In this document: positions 26,215 through 34,738 of the stretch, in pieces
How the letters are laid out: each line of letters opens with the position of its first letter
Position numbering within the stretch: the first letter of the stretch is position 1
From: Rhizobium nepotum 39/7
Lineage (GTDB): Bacteria > Pseudomonadota > Alphaproteobacteria > Rhizobiales > Rhizobiaceae
DNA length: 45,625 nt
NCBI RefSeq assembly: GCF_000949865.1
Contig: NZ_JWJH01000024.1
Span: 1-45,625, forward strand
Reading direction: 5' to 3'
The notes under the pieces: model-generated
What the model was told of the DNA's origin: nothing
The model's input: the letters and a program-made list of their open reading frames with translations, nothing else
Database searches by the model: none
Made by a program: the position numbers and the translations under genes

Positions 26215-27522
26215 TCAGGGTAGCTCTACGCCCTTGTAGGTCTGCTGGAAACGACGCAGCAATTCATCGCCACGCGTCTTGGCCTTGTCTAGCGCCACCT
26301 GCATGGTCTGCTGGCCAGAAAAAGCCTTCTGGGTTTCCTCCGTCCATATCTGCCGGAACTGGATATAGGAGCCAAGGCGGATGCCGCGGGTGTCAGGCGT
26401 CGCAGGTTCGCTCATTGAGCCAATGCCGATTGCAGCGGTGGCGAATTTGGGCGACTTCGCATCCGGGCTCTTGGCGATGGCGTCGAGCACATCGTTGGTG
26501 ACAGGCACATAACCGGTTGCAGCCGAAAACGTCATCTGCTGCGCCGGCTGACGCAGGAAGTTGAGGAAGGCCTTGGCACCATCGACCTCCGCCTTGTCAT
26601 GCCCCTTCATGATGTAGACCGACGCGCCGCCGACGAATGTATTGTGACGTTTCTCACCCGCATACATCGGCGCCATGGCGACGGTGATCTCGTATTTACC
26701 TTCAAACGCTTTCGTGAATGTCGAATAGGAGCCGGAGGATGCCTCGATCATCGCACATTCGCCCGAACTGAAGGCTGCAACGAGATTACCGCCTTTGGTA
26801 TCCGCGTTCAAACGGACCAGACCTTCATTGCGCCAGTCGACGAGATTGGCGAGATGCTTGGCGGCCAGAGTCTTGTTGAAAACATATTCCGCGTCGAGCC
26901 CGTCATAACCATTGTGCTTTGAAGCAATCGGCTGGCCATGGCGGGCGGAGAATTGTTCGAAAACGATCCATGGTTCGGCGTTCGTCACAAATGGGCAGGC
27001 GCTACCATTGGCCTTCAGTTTGCGTGCAGCCTCGATGATTTCTTCCCAGGTCTGTGGAGTCTTGGTGACACCGGCCTTTTCCAGCTCGGTCTTATTGGTG
27101 TAAAACAGCAGTGTCGATGCATTATAGGGCTGGGCGAAGAGCTTGCCCTTCGATGTTTCATAATAGGTGCGCGCGCCTGCAATGTAGCTGTCCCACTTCA
27201 CGTCCGGCAGCTCGTCCTGAACCGGCACGACCGCGTCCGACAACATCATGTCGAGCGTCCCGGCATCGAGGACCTGCAGAAGGATCGGGGCGTTTTTGGC
27301 GCGATAGGCGGCAATCGCCTTCTGCATCAGAACTTCATAATTGCCCTGACCGACACAGTTGACCTTGTGATCGGCCTGTGCGGCGTTAAACGCGTCGCAT
27401 TGCGCCCTTATGGCGACTTCGACGGGACCAGTATTGCCATACCAGAATTCAATATTTGCAGCATGCGCGGATACCGCACCAGCAAGAAGCGCGGCCGTAG
27501 CCGTAAGTGTGAAAAATTTCAT
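26215..27522 (-). CDS. ugpB: Periplasmic binding protein, UgpB-like
   Basis: A 435-aa binding protein with a signal peptide (MKFFTLTATAALLAGAVSAH, cleavage near AHA-AN) and the UgpB-type mature start IEFWYGNTGPVE. It also has NYEVLMQKAIAAYRA, PYNASTLLFYTNKT and FVGGASVYIMKGHD, all characteristic of glycerol-3-phosphate/glycerophosphodiester binding proteins. It should deliver the diester to UgpAEC. It is the first gene of the operon, divergent from a ROK regulator, with palindromes between them. The ligand may be a modified diester rather than glycerophosphocholine. Confidence 0.88.
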   Translation of the reverse strand: MKFFTLTATAALLAGAVSAHAANIEFWYGNTGPVEVAIRAQCDAFNAAQADHKVNCVGQGNYEVLMQKAIAAYRAKNAPILLQVLDAGTLDMMLSDAVVPVQDELPDVKWDSYIAGARTYYETSKGKLFAQPYNASTLLFYTNKTELEKAGVTKTPQTWEEIIEAARKLKANGSACPFVTNAEPWIVFEQFSARHGQPIASKHNGYDGLDAEYVFNKTLAAKHLANLVDWRNEGLVRLNADTKGGNLVAAFSSGECAMIEASSGSYSTFTKAFEGKYEITVAMAPMYAGEKRHNTFVGGASVYIMKGHDKAEVDGAKAFLNFLRQPAQQMTFSAATGYVPVTNDVLDAIAKSPDAKSPKFATAAIGIGSMSEPATPDTRGIRLGSYIQFRQIWTEETQKAFSGQQTMQVALDKAKTRGDELLRRFQQTYKGVELP

Positions 27523-27543
27523 TGTGCCCTCCGTTTAAGACAT

Positions 27544-27597
27544 CGCCGAGCCCTCCTCGGCGATAATGGCGACGCCTTAGTTACTCAGGTAGAGTAA
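27544..27597. promoter_or_regulatory. Divergent control region with two inverted repeats
   Basis: CGCCGAG (27544-27550) pairs with CTCGGCG (27556-27562), and TTACTC (27581-27586) pairs with GAGTAA (27592-27597). Both lie between the ugpB-like gene and the divergent ROK gene. The AT-ended dyad resembles ROK/NagC-type sites and is the better operator candidate; the GC-rich one may be an RNA hairpin in the ugpB leader. Confidence 0.5.
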
Positions 27598-27714
27598 TAA
27601 TAATATGACGAAATGCAAGAGCTTGAACAACAAAAAGATCGAGGCTACAGGTCTAGGACGAACTCCATCGTCCGACCTATCTACTCGCCATCAGTGAATT
27701 GCAGGAGAAATCAT

Positions 27715-28869
27715 ATGGGATATTCACCGGAAGCTCTGATCGCCCCACGCTTTTTCAGGACGACCGACGATGCGGTTGCCTCCCCCAACGAACGACGCCT
27801 TCTCAGGGTAATTTCGCGCAACGCGGGCATATCGCGAACGGAGCTGACCGGTCTGACTGATCTTGCGCAACAGACTATCCACCGGCTGCTGGACCAATTG
27901 GCGGATCGGGGAATAGTCAGTCTCGGCCAACCCAAGCCGGGTCTAGGAAAGGGCCAGCCGAGCCCGATGATTACACTGGATGGTCGCTACGCCTGGTGCT
28001 GCGGCATGTCGGTCAATACCGACGTGATCGACGTATGCCTCATGGATTTCTCAGGGCAGGTCCTGGCGGAAACCAACGTGCAGCTTCGAGAGCGCACCGC
28101 CGCTGAGGCGCTTGAGCGGGTCCGTGACTGGGTATACGAACGGCAGGCGGCGCTGGTTTTATCGACCGAGAACTTCTTTGGCATTGGCCTTGGAATTGCG
28201 GGTTACCATGTGAGTGGCACCAGCTTCAATGCTTCCCTCCCCCTGCACGAGTGGTCGCTGGTCGAGCTAGGGCCACTCCTGACGAGCTACTTTGATCGAC
28301 CGGTCTGGGCACTGAATGGCGGAAAGACCGGCACGATCGCTGAAGCAATGTTCGGTGTCGGCCGTTACATCAAGGATTTCGCCTATCTCAGCTTCAACTA
28401 CGGCTTCGGTGGTGGCCTGATATGCAATGGTGAACTCCTGCATGGCGGCAACGGCAATGCGGGGGAGTTTTCGCAAATGTACGATGACGACGAAGTGAAC
28501 CGACGGCCTGCTCTTCAGATCATTCTCGAGAAGCTGAGATCCCATGGCGTCGACGTTCCGTCGATCACCTTCCTCAGAAAACACTTCGATCCAAAATGGC
28601 CCGGTGTTACCGAGTGGGTGGACGAAGTTACCCCGGCCTATAATCGCCTGGTGAACGCCATCTGGGCCGTCTACGATCCGAAAGCGATTGTCTTCGGCGG
28701 ACAGATCCCACCCGCATTGGCGGAGTTGATGATCGAGCGCACGCAGCTGTTCGGAAAACCCCGCTACGGGGTCTGGCGGGCCAGCCCCAAGCTTATAGTC
28801 TCTGAAATAAGACCTGATGCGGCCGCCATGGGCGCGGCGGCGACGCCGTTCAAGTTGAACTTTTTTTAG
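27715..28869 (+). CDS. ROK-family transcriptional regulator (ugp-like operon)
   Basis: A 384-aa ROK repressor. The N-terminal winged helix lies at about 24-75 (NERRLLRVISRNAGISRTEL, then LAQQTIHRLLDQLADRGIVS) and is followed by a sugar-kinase-fold sensor domain (FGIGLGIAGYHVSG; GFGGGLICNGELLHGGNGNA). ROK regulators respond to sugars or sugar phosphates. The start at 27715 has AGGAGA at 27703-27708. The gene is divergent from the importer operon, so it probably represses it until a sugar-type inducer appears. Known opine regulators are mostly LysR, DeoR or LacI types, so this is unusual. Confidence 0.88.
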   Translation: MGYSPEALIAPRFFRTTDDAVASPNERRLLRVISRNAGISRTELTGLTDLAQQTIHRLLDQLADRGIVSLGQPKPGLGKGQPSPMITLDGRYAWCCGMSVNTDVIDVCLMDFSGQVLAETNVQLRERTAAEALERVRDWVYERQAALVLSTENFFGIGLGIAGYHVSGTSFNASLPLHEWSLVELGPLLTSYFDRPVWALNGGKTGTIAEAMFGVGRYIKDFAYLSFNYGFGGGLICNGELLHGGNGNAGEFSQMYDDDEVNRRPALQIILEKLRSHGVDVPSITFLRKHFDPKWPGVTEWVDEVTPAYNRLVNAIWAVYDPKAIVFGGQIPPALAELMIERTQLFGKPRYGVWRASPKLIVSEIRPDAAAMGAAATPFKLNFF

Positions 28870-28933
28870 ACATTGGAGCGCCTTTAGCACTTGGAGGCCC
28901 GATTTTAGTCATGAGATCTCGATGACTATCCCC

Positions 28934-29436
28934 TCAATCGTTATTATTGGGTATGTTGAGGAGGATACCGCAGGCCTTGCAATGGACAGCGTCGGTATCA
29001 TGTCTCTGTAAACTGCATTGCGGACACGGATGGCTGACCTTGTAGGGTCGGACGACCGACTGAGCAAGGCGTACAAACAACGAAATTCCGACGATCATGG
29101 TGACGACCGAAGTGAGCTTTCCTACTGGCCCTGGCAGCGTGATATCGCCGAAGCCTGTCGTTGTCATCGTCGCCACAGTGAAATAGAGCGCGTCGATGAA
29201 GCCTGACAAGCCTTCCTGACGGTACAAGAAGGTCGTGTAAACAAACCCTGTCACCGTAAAAAGAAAGACCAGAAAATCAAAGCAAGCCCCGGTGACATCA
29301 AGATAAGCGGCGTAGCCAGACCGTCAATGTCGGTGGAATGGCCCCCAACGAGGATCTTCCTCGCGGCGCCATCCCGATGACCGGGCATAATCCAGGCAAC
29401 GATACCAGCGGCCACCGTGAGCAGCGTACCACACAT
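28934..29436 (-). pseudogene. Two-helix potassium channel-like protein, frameshifted
   Basis: The downstream frame holds a clear pore: LYFTVATMTTTGFGDITLPG, with selectivity filter TTTGFGD, a second helix (VVTMIVGISLFVRLA) and a C-terminal zinc-ribbon-like CPQC...CKAC. Its first helix (CFDFLVFLFTVTGFVYTTFL) lies in the same frame, which has no ATG and an upstream stop. The N-terminal part occurs in another frame (29436-29251, beginning MCGTLLTVAAGIVAW and ending FWSFFLR). A one-base shift near 29260-29330 therefore splits the gene. A short product from GTG 29254 would lack most of helix 1. It is probably non-functional. Confidence 0.65.
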
Positions 29437-29562
29437 AAGAGCCTCACTTTGCCGATCTGACGAACGGTCTTGATCTCAGGCCGTTGCGGCGGGGAGCTTC
29501 CATCCCGGCAGCGTGATTACCCTATATTCTCAAATGTTGGATAGATCGACTACTTTCGTGTC

Positions 29563-29740
29563 GTGACGCCTTCCTCACCCACTCAATCAGCGTATATGCC
29601 GAGCAGCCAATCCTGGCGGCTATGGAAGAGACTACGGCCCACCGCGAGGAATGTTCGGCTTCATGTTCCGTCATCATTCGCACGGCGCGAGCGCGGGCTT
29701 CAGGAGAGAATGACGCGTTGGGGTCTTCGGCAAAGCCGGG
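29563..29740 (-). pseudogene. IS3-family transposase OrfA remnant
   Basis: The minus-strand frame reads FSPEARARAVRMMTEHEAEH, then SRWAVVSSIAARIGCSAYTL and IEWVRKA. This is the typical N-terminal helix-turn-helix half of IS3-type OrfA. There is no complete gene, OrfB or inverted repeats. It lies just outside the T-DNA 2 right border and shows past IS activity there. Confidence 0.7.
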
Positions 29741-29797
29741 GTGGCTCAGACTGTCCTGTCAAAGCGGGTTGCAGTTCAGTCCCACAAATGAATTTTT

Positions 29798-29817
29798 AAA
29801 CAGAGAAACAGACATAC
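29798..29817 (-). promoter_or_regulatory. Overdrive-like sequence beside T-DNA 2 right border
   Basis: The plus strand reads AAACAGAGAAACAGACATAC. Its complement, GTATGTCTGTTTCTCTGTTT, resembles the CTGT..TGTTTG overdrive core. It ends 8 bp outside the border repeat at 29825, on the expected side. Both candidate overdrives are followed by a TAATTTACA motif close to the border. Confidence 0.45.
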
Positions 29818-29824
29818 TAATTTA

Positions 29825-29849
29825 CATTACAGCCTTATATTTCCTGCGG
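29825..29849 (-). other. T-DNA 2 right border (candidate, degenerate)
   Basis: On the minus strand the 25 bp carry GCAGGA, then ATAT, a 6-bp spacer (AAGGCT) and GTAA at the consensus positions; the first two bases, the ninth and the last two differ. The orientation is that of the other three repeats, and an overdrive-like sequence lies just outside. The predicted nick is between 29846 and 29847. The plant-type NAGPA gene begins about 425 bp inside. Confidence 0.6.
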
Positions 29850-30013
29850 CAGAGTCCCCACTTTCTGATACGCTAATCCAAATCTGGAAGCCACGAACCC
29901 AAAACGGCATATAATCCGCCCGGCGGTTTCCTGATCCGGAATGCATTGCGAATACGAGATATGGCCATGGCGCGTGATCCGCCCGGGTGACACATCCTGT
30001 TTCGACACCCTGC

Positions 30014-30110
30014 ACCTGCAGATACGAGCTTACCTGGCCTACCGCACCTGCAGACGGCGGCCGCTCATATCGGTCTTCCCGAAAAATCGCGCAAACATGC
30101 TCAGCTGATC
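30014..30110 (+). repeat. T-DNA 2 promoter module, copy 1
   Basis: Contains CTGCAGATACGAGCTTACCT, GGCGGCCGCTC, CCGAAAAAT and CATGCTCAGCTGA. The same ordered blocks occur at 32447-32545 ahead of a different gene. It lies about 60 bp upstream of the TATA of the NAGPA-like gene. Confidence 0.7.
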
Positions 30111-30167
30111 CTGCACCGCCCCAATGCTCCCGATGTCGGCGATCAATTGTCAGAGGCTGCCGCAGGC

Positions 30168-30175
30168 ATAAATAT
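30168..30175 (+). promoter_or_regulatory. Plant-type TATA box of the T-DNA 2 NAGPA-like gene
   Basis: ATAAATAT within GGCATAAATATCC lies 107 bp before the ATG at 30275. The leader is A/C-rich and G-poor. Confidence 0.6.
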
Positions 30176-30274
30176 CCGGGCATTCCCTTCCAAAAAACAA
30201 TCCATCGACACTCACAGTCTCATCAATCCAAAGCACCCATCATCATTCCCCTGAATTCAACCATTCCCGACGCA

Positions 30275-31441
30275 ATGTCTTCCCCATTCGTCTCCACGCA
30301 TGACAGCCTGCTCGCCGACGAGCTCTCTGAAGGCATCACCTATTATCGCTTTCAGCGCACTGCCGACTGGGAGACCGCCCACCCGGACAATTCCGCAATT
30401 CACTCGATCCTTTCCTTGATGAAGGACAGGGGCGCCTTCACCGTCATTCGCATCGCCAACGCCCGGACCAAAACCGTCAGCCCCTCTAGTGGCGTGGAGA
30501 CCTCCCTGGAGATCGTCCGCGATCTGAGGGGTCCCTTTGTGGCCATCAATGGCGGCTTCTTCATTCACCTCCCCAAATTCTTCCGCGGAGAAGACGGCTT
30601 CCTCCTTCCCGATGACAAGGTCACGCAGACCGTCGGCCCCACCAGTGCGACCGAGCTTACCGGGCAATATGTGGAGGTTCCTAAGGCCTATGCGGACCAT
30701 TTGAAGAAACGCGAGATGACCGACGGCAGTTTCTACTACGCCGGCCCCTCCCTGGGGCGACCCCTGGCCGTCACGAAGACCAGCTTTGACCGCATCAACA
30801 CCTCCGAAGGCCGCTTTAACTATTTCGCCAGAAACCCCGAGGGCAACACGATTGCGAGCCCGGTCTGGGCTTCACTGCGGGAGTGGGAATTGCAGCGCCA
30901 GGAGAACGAAGCGTCCAAGGACTTCCAGGCTGCGACGACAATGCGCACGGAAACCGAGGACACGTACCTGGCGGAAGTAATGAAACGCAAGGCGATACTC
31001 TCTGATGGCACCCTCCAATATGCCAGCGCCCCCCCGGCCAATGAGTTCGTCAGAGGTTGCTGGGCGCAGGACCCGGGAAACTTTTCCCACGTCAATGAGC
31101 CAAACGAGCGCGCCGGCATTCTCCGGGGCGAAGGCGCCTGGTACTTCTTTACCTACACCTCTCAGCGGAAGGAAGGCGTCATCATTGACGCGTTCGGCGA
31201 TCTCGCAAAGGCATTCGCCGCGCACTTCGAGAAAGCGATCCCAACTGGCGATGAAATCTGGGCGAATGATGGAGGCCCCTCCATCGGCCTCATGTTTGTC
31301 GATCAACATGGCGCTATCCGCTTGCTCGCTCAGGGTGGTCTGGCCGAGCAAAGCGTCCCCATTCCGGTGGACGTGAAGATGATGCGACAGGTTCCCAACA
31401 TGGTTGCCGCCTGGCACGAAAGCATCAAGGAGGAAGCTTAA
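30275..31441 (+). CDS. T-DNA 2 phosphodiester glycosidase (NAGPA)-like enzyme, candidate opine synthase
   Basis: A 388-aa protein of the NAGPA (phosphodiester alpha-GlcNAcase) fold. Family signatures are PFVAINGGFF (about 90-99) and IWANDGGPSIGLM (about 327-339, matching the usual LDGGGS). Known members cleave a sugar from a sugar-1-phosphodiester. The first ATG after the TATA (30275) is used; the frame extends upstream only through promoter DNA. It has no signal peptide, so it would be cytosolic in the plant. A second, longer NAGPA-family gene sits in the bacterial operon beginning 180 bp beyond this T-DNA. By analogy with mas/moc and acs/acc, this gene may make a glycosyl-phosphodiester opine. 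The role is inferred; the family call is firm. Confidence 0.75.
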   Translation: MSSPFVSTHDSLLADELSEGITYYRFQRTADWETAHPDNSAIHSILSLMKDRGAFTVIRIANARTKTVSPSSGVETSLEIVRDLRGPFVAINGGFFIHLPKFFRGEDGFLLPDDKVTQTVGPTSATELTGQYVEVPKAYADHLKKREMTDGSFYYAGPSLGRPLAVTKTSFDRINTSEGRFNYFARNPEGNTIASPVWASLREWELQRQENEASKDFQAATTMRTETEDTYLAEVMKRKAILSDGTLQYASAPPANEFVRGCWAQDPGNFSHVNEPNERAGILRGEGAWYFFTYTSQRKEGVIIDAFGDLAKAFAAHFEKAIPTGDEIWANDGGPSIGLMFVDQHGAIRLLAQGGLAEQSVPIPVDVKMMRQVPNMVAAWHESIKEEA

Positions 31442-31713
31442 GCGGAGGTTCTGACTTTTGCCCGGTTTGTGTTTTGAAGGTTCAACACCTTGATGTTTAT
31501 CCGGTGGCTTCAACTCCACCCTTATTTTCCAGATAGCTGCCTGAATTGATCATCGATTGATGGAAATCGTCATTCACATGTGAATACAAGCCGAATTACA
31601 ATCGCCTGGCCATTAAAAATAACCTCCTAAAATGCTGAAATTCATTTCCACTATCTCCCCATCGATCAAAACGAACTGCCATCTATCCCCCCCACCCAAG
31701 CCCAACTCCTCCA

Positions 31714-32127
31714 TTATCGTCTCCCGGTCGCCTCCTCGTATGAAGGAGGCGCTTCGGCGGGGTGTCCGTCATTATGGTGCTCGATGATGACCATCATGAA
31801 CTGACCGGTGTTTTCAGAAGCCGTTGCAAGTTGACGCTGCCGGGCTGCTTCCCGCCTGGCTTCCTCTCTCTCGTATTCCAGAAGGATTTGGTTCGTAGTC
31901 GTCAGGGCGGCAGCCTTCTCTAGGGCGGCTACCTTGCAGAACGGTTTGTCGTCGGGCGAGGCAGATGAATAACATTGCTCGAGCGCATTCAGCTCATCTT
32001 GGAGTTTCTGAACTTGTTTTCGCGCGACATCGAGGTTGATCGCGCATTCCAGATCTGTCCGACGTTCGTTCGGGATCGCCGGAACGATCTGTCCGGCGCC
32101 GGGCATTCGCATGCCGCTTGAGGTCAT
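31714..32127 (-). CDS. Small T-DNA 2 protein with coiled coil and C-terminal PPSY motif
   Basis: A 137-aa protein of unknown function. The start at 32127 (MTSSGMRM) is tentative; the frame is open to 32205. About residues 33-100 form a probable coiled coil (ARKQVQKLQDELNALEQ, later LEYEREEARREAARQRQ). The C-terminus is EAPPSYEEATGRR, a PPxY motif of the kind bound by WW domains in eukaryotic adaptor and ubiquitin-ligase proteins. The gene converges with the NAGPA-like gene and diverges from the 540-aa gene. A GATATTTT at about 32276-32283 could be a distant TATA. Low complexity makes the call less certain. Confidence 0.5.
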   Translation of the reverse strand: MTSSGMRMPGAGQIVPAIPNERRTDLECAINLDVARKQVQKLQDELNALEQCYSSASPDDKPFCKVAALEKAAALTTTNQILLEYEREEARREAARQRQLATASENTGQFMMVIIEHHNDGHPAEAPPSYEEATGRR

Positions 32128-32446
32128 CGTGCAGTTGAGGATGGGTGAATTCTTGAGATTGTGCGCTGGTGATGTGGATCGGGAATGAGTGAACTGGCGA
32201 ACCAATGTCGTACAGGCTTCTTCACCGGCTTTTCAAATGAATGTCGGTGGGTTCTCGGGCGCTGCGAAAGCCCGTTCCCAAAATATCGTCCTGCTGACCA
32301 AGCTATCATATGATCCGATCATACGATTACCCCGCACGGAAAGATTGCCGCTCCAGTCATCAGCCAATCGCCGGGCTCGAAGAAGGCACGCGGTCCACAC
32401 AAGCGCCCGATGAAACCCAATATCGACCTGGTGACCAAATATCGGC

Positions 32447-32545
32447 CCGAATATCTGCAGATACGAGCCTACATGTCCTGGCTCATTGGTCCGTCGGCCG
32501 CCGATCCTCATTTCCGCACGTCCGAAAACCTGCTCAGCTGAACAT
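32447..32545 (+). repeat. T-DNA 2 promoter module, copy 2
   Basis: Contains CTGCAGATACGAGCCTACAT, GGCCGCCGATC, CCGAAAACC and CTGCTCAGCTGA in the same order as copy 1 (30014-30110). It precedes the 540-aa gene by about 220 bp. Shared upstream elements suggest coordinated expression of the two T-DNA 2 genes. Confidence 0.7.
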
Positions 32546-32651
32546 CCATTCCATCGATGAATACGAGGTGCATGCACTGCGCCTCCGCACGGTTGCCCGG
32601 CCAGCGTCGGACATGGCCCTCCCCGGCAATCCCCGTCATAGGCGCAAGAGG

Positions 32652-32660
32652 CATAAAAGG
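32652..32660 (+). promoter_or_regulatory. Plant-type TATA box of the 540-aa gene
   Basis: CATAAAAGG lies about 105 bp before the ATG at 32762. The start site reads CACCATGGCC, close to the eukaryotic Kozak optimum. The local pattern (GGCATAAA, CGG, TTCCCG) resembles that of the NAGPA-like gene. Confidence 0.65.
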
Positions 32661-32761
32661 CGGCAGGTTCCCGATATTGGCCTTTCGATCAACCAGAAAC
32701 CCAACAGATCATCAGACCAAAGCCTATTTACGACAATCATCATCCATCAACTTCCGTCACC

Positions 32762-34384
32762 ATGGCCACGCCCGCTTCCAACGTTCAGGGCACGCTCCAG
32801 AAAGTCTGCGACTTTTTCTATCGCAACGCCTTCCTCAAGGCCAACGCCGTCGAGAACATCCGTCAGGGGGAGGGCTATCATGTCCACCAGCTACTGTGCG
32901 CCTATCTCGTCCATCACGAGACGGGCCTTGATCTCCCTCAGGAGATCATCGATGCCGCCGGCGACTTAACGCCCGCACTACAGGAAAAAATTGAGGCCCT
33001 CGGCCTGCTCGCCGGGGAGTGCAAGGACATAGAGCGTGCGATCGGGGAAGAATGGGCGGCTCTTCCCGAGGCCGCCAAGGCCCACATCAGGTCCAACGCG
33101 CGCAAGACCCGCAGCAAAATTCAGGCTTTCAGCGATGGCATGCCCTTGTGGCAGAGCATCATGCTGAGCGCCATGACCGGAGGAGCCATAAGCTGGGATG
33201 TCTGGTCCGCCAGCAACGTTCCGGACACTTCCCTCTTCCCGCGGGTCATTCCCTTTGCGGTCGGGACCATTCCCCTGACAATCGGTTTCCTGATTGCCCC
33301 CGGAGCCAACTGGCGGCAGTTTTTCAACGCCGTTTTCCAGGACAAGATCTTTCTCGGCATAGCCCAGCGCATCAATCTCACCACCGGCATCCATCACGAC
33401 GACTTCTATCAGGACAAGCCACGCTACATTACCTCGGTCGGCGTGTCGTCCGTCTTGCTGATGCTTATGTTCAACCTGCCCCAGAAGATCATCGCCATCA
33501 AGCAGAACATGGACACAAACAAGGCTGGGAAGATGCCTCTGCCCGGAGATGAAGTCGCCGAGCTGCTGGCGATCCGGGACGCCATGATGACGAAGTCCGA
33601 GCGCCTGAACCAATATCAGAAGGCCCTGAAGGATTTGGCGGAGCAGCACATCGTCTCGCAGGGATTGGAGGATGGCCTGACAAAAATCAGCGGCAAGGCC
33701 CACAGGACCTCGGAGCTTCTGCGCCGGACCGCAGGTCAGTACGTCGCCGAAAAACAACCTGATTTCGTGAAAAAGTCCCAAATCGTGATGCTGTGGGATA
33801 CCTTTCTGGGTTTCATGTTTTACTCGGCAAGGGAGAATGATGCACAGATCGGCGCGCTCATTCCCTACGCGTCGTTCGCCAAGATGAGGATGCTCGAAGT
33901 CCTCCTCACGCACACCCAGAGCCTGCAGGACATGATCAATCTCTTCGCCCGCTCCGGCGCGCTGGCGCTTCTCCAGCTCACATCGGTTTCGGTCGTCCTG
34001 CAAAAGAAGGGCCCGCGCGCGTTTGACAACGTCAAGCTGAAGGCCGGAGTTACCGTGGCCCTTTCCACCATCAATCTCACGGTCATTCAGTATGGCCCCG
34101 CCATGATGTTCGCTCTCCAGGATGCAGGCACGGCATTCGCACGCTTCGCCCGGAAGAAGTGGCAGGACATGGGGGACGGCGAGTTCTTCGACGCCATCGA
34201 CTATCCAGATGACGAACCGGAGGATGAGGTCTTCCACGATGCGCTCGAGATCTTCCTGAACCCCGACCCCACTGACCGGACAGAGGGTTCCGAGCCCGAC
34301 GAGTTCTTCGACGCCCGCTCCACCTGGGAGGCCGTCATGGACATCATGAACGATACGGAACGCGCTCTTGGGACCACGGCCTAG
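32762..34384 (+). CDS. T-DNA 2 540-aa protein, unknown function
   Basis: I do not recognise a family. The N-terminal 125 residues are helical and soluble. Hydrophobic segments lie at about 129-145, 161-180, 222-238, 341-354, 396-413 and 428-453, so it may insert in membranes. The C-terminal 70 residues are very acidic and contain EFFDA twice (GEFFDAIDYPDDE; DEFFDARSTWE). There is no signal peptide. Plant signals are strong: TATA at 32652, near-perfect Kozak start, A/C-rich leader, and a promoter module shared with the NAGPA-like gene. A long minus-strand frame covers the same DNA but lacks these signals. Possible roles are an opine exporter or a host-acting effector; both are guesses. Confidence 0.7.
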   Translation: MATPASNVQGTLQKVCDFFYRNAFLKANAVENIRQGEGYHVHQLLCAYLVHHETGLDLPQEIIDAAGDLTPALQEKIEALGLLAGECKDIERAIGEEWAALPEAAKAHIRSNARKTRSKIQAFSDGMPLWQSIMLSAMTGGAISWDVWSASNVPDTSLFPRVIPFAVGTIPLTIGFLIAPGANWRQFFNAVFQDKIFLGIAQRINLTTGIHHDDFYQDKPRYITSVGVSSVLLMLMFNLPQKIIAIKQNMDTNKAGKMPLPGDEVAELLAIRDAMMTKSERLNQYQKALKDLAEQHIVSQGLEDGLTKISGKAHRTSELLRRTAGQYVAEKQPDFVKKSQIVMLWDTFLGFMFYSARENDAQIGALIPYASFAKMRMLEVLLTHTQSLQDMINLFARSGALALLQLTSVSVVLQKKGPRAFDNVKLKAGVTVALSTINLTVIQYGPAMMFALQDAGTAFARFARKKWQDMGDGEFFDAIDYPDDEPEDEVFHDALEIFLNPDPTDRTEGSEPDEFFDARSTWEAVMDIMNDTERALGTTA

Positions 34385-34590
34385 TGCAGCAATGAGTTTG
34401 CCGAGAATGGGAGGTTTCCAGGGTCTTTTCAACAAGGGCCGCCCGGGCGACAGAAGATAAGCGGACCAATCAACTGGCCGATGTCGGAAATAGTTCAAGT
34501 AGTTTTTATCCAAGTATTCTAGAGTGATTTCAATTGAATCCTTCTTTCGCGCAAGCGCGCGCCACTGAGAAACGCGATCTGAACCAAAGT

Positions 34591-34615
34591 GACTACAGGT
34601 GTATGTATCCTGCCG
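34591..34615 (-). other. T-DNA 2 left border
   Basis: On the minus strand the repeat reads CGGCAGGATACAT, spacer ACACCT, then GTAGTC. It shares GGCAGGATACAT and the terminal GTAGTC with the T-DNA 1 left border. It lies about 205 bp after the stop of the 540-aa gene and 180 bp before the next bacterial operon. With 29825-29849 it bounds about 4.8 kb. Confidence 0.82.
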
Positions 34616-34738
34616 TGCAATAGAGTTTGGCCGCCGTTCCATCGTCGAAATTCGCTCGCCCCGCGGCCCGCGGGGCGGAAACCGTCCCCGGCCTGTCGTC
34701 ATCAGCCTGTTGCAAAACATCACTAGAGGTGTTGACAT

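Noticed and set aside
29733..29757. TCCTGTCA, resembling the inner part of a T-DNA border
   Set aside because: Only eight bases match; the expected GTTTAC-type end and the ATAT block are missing. The repeat at 29825 fits far better and has the overdrive-like sequence beside it.
32276..32283. GATATTTT as a firm TATA box for the PPxY gene
   Set aside because: It is about 150 bp from the chosen ATG and there is no matching leader, so it is mentioned only as a possibility in that gene's entry.
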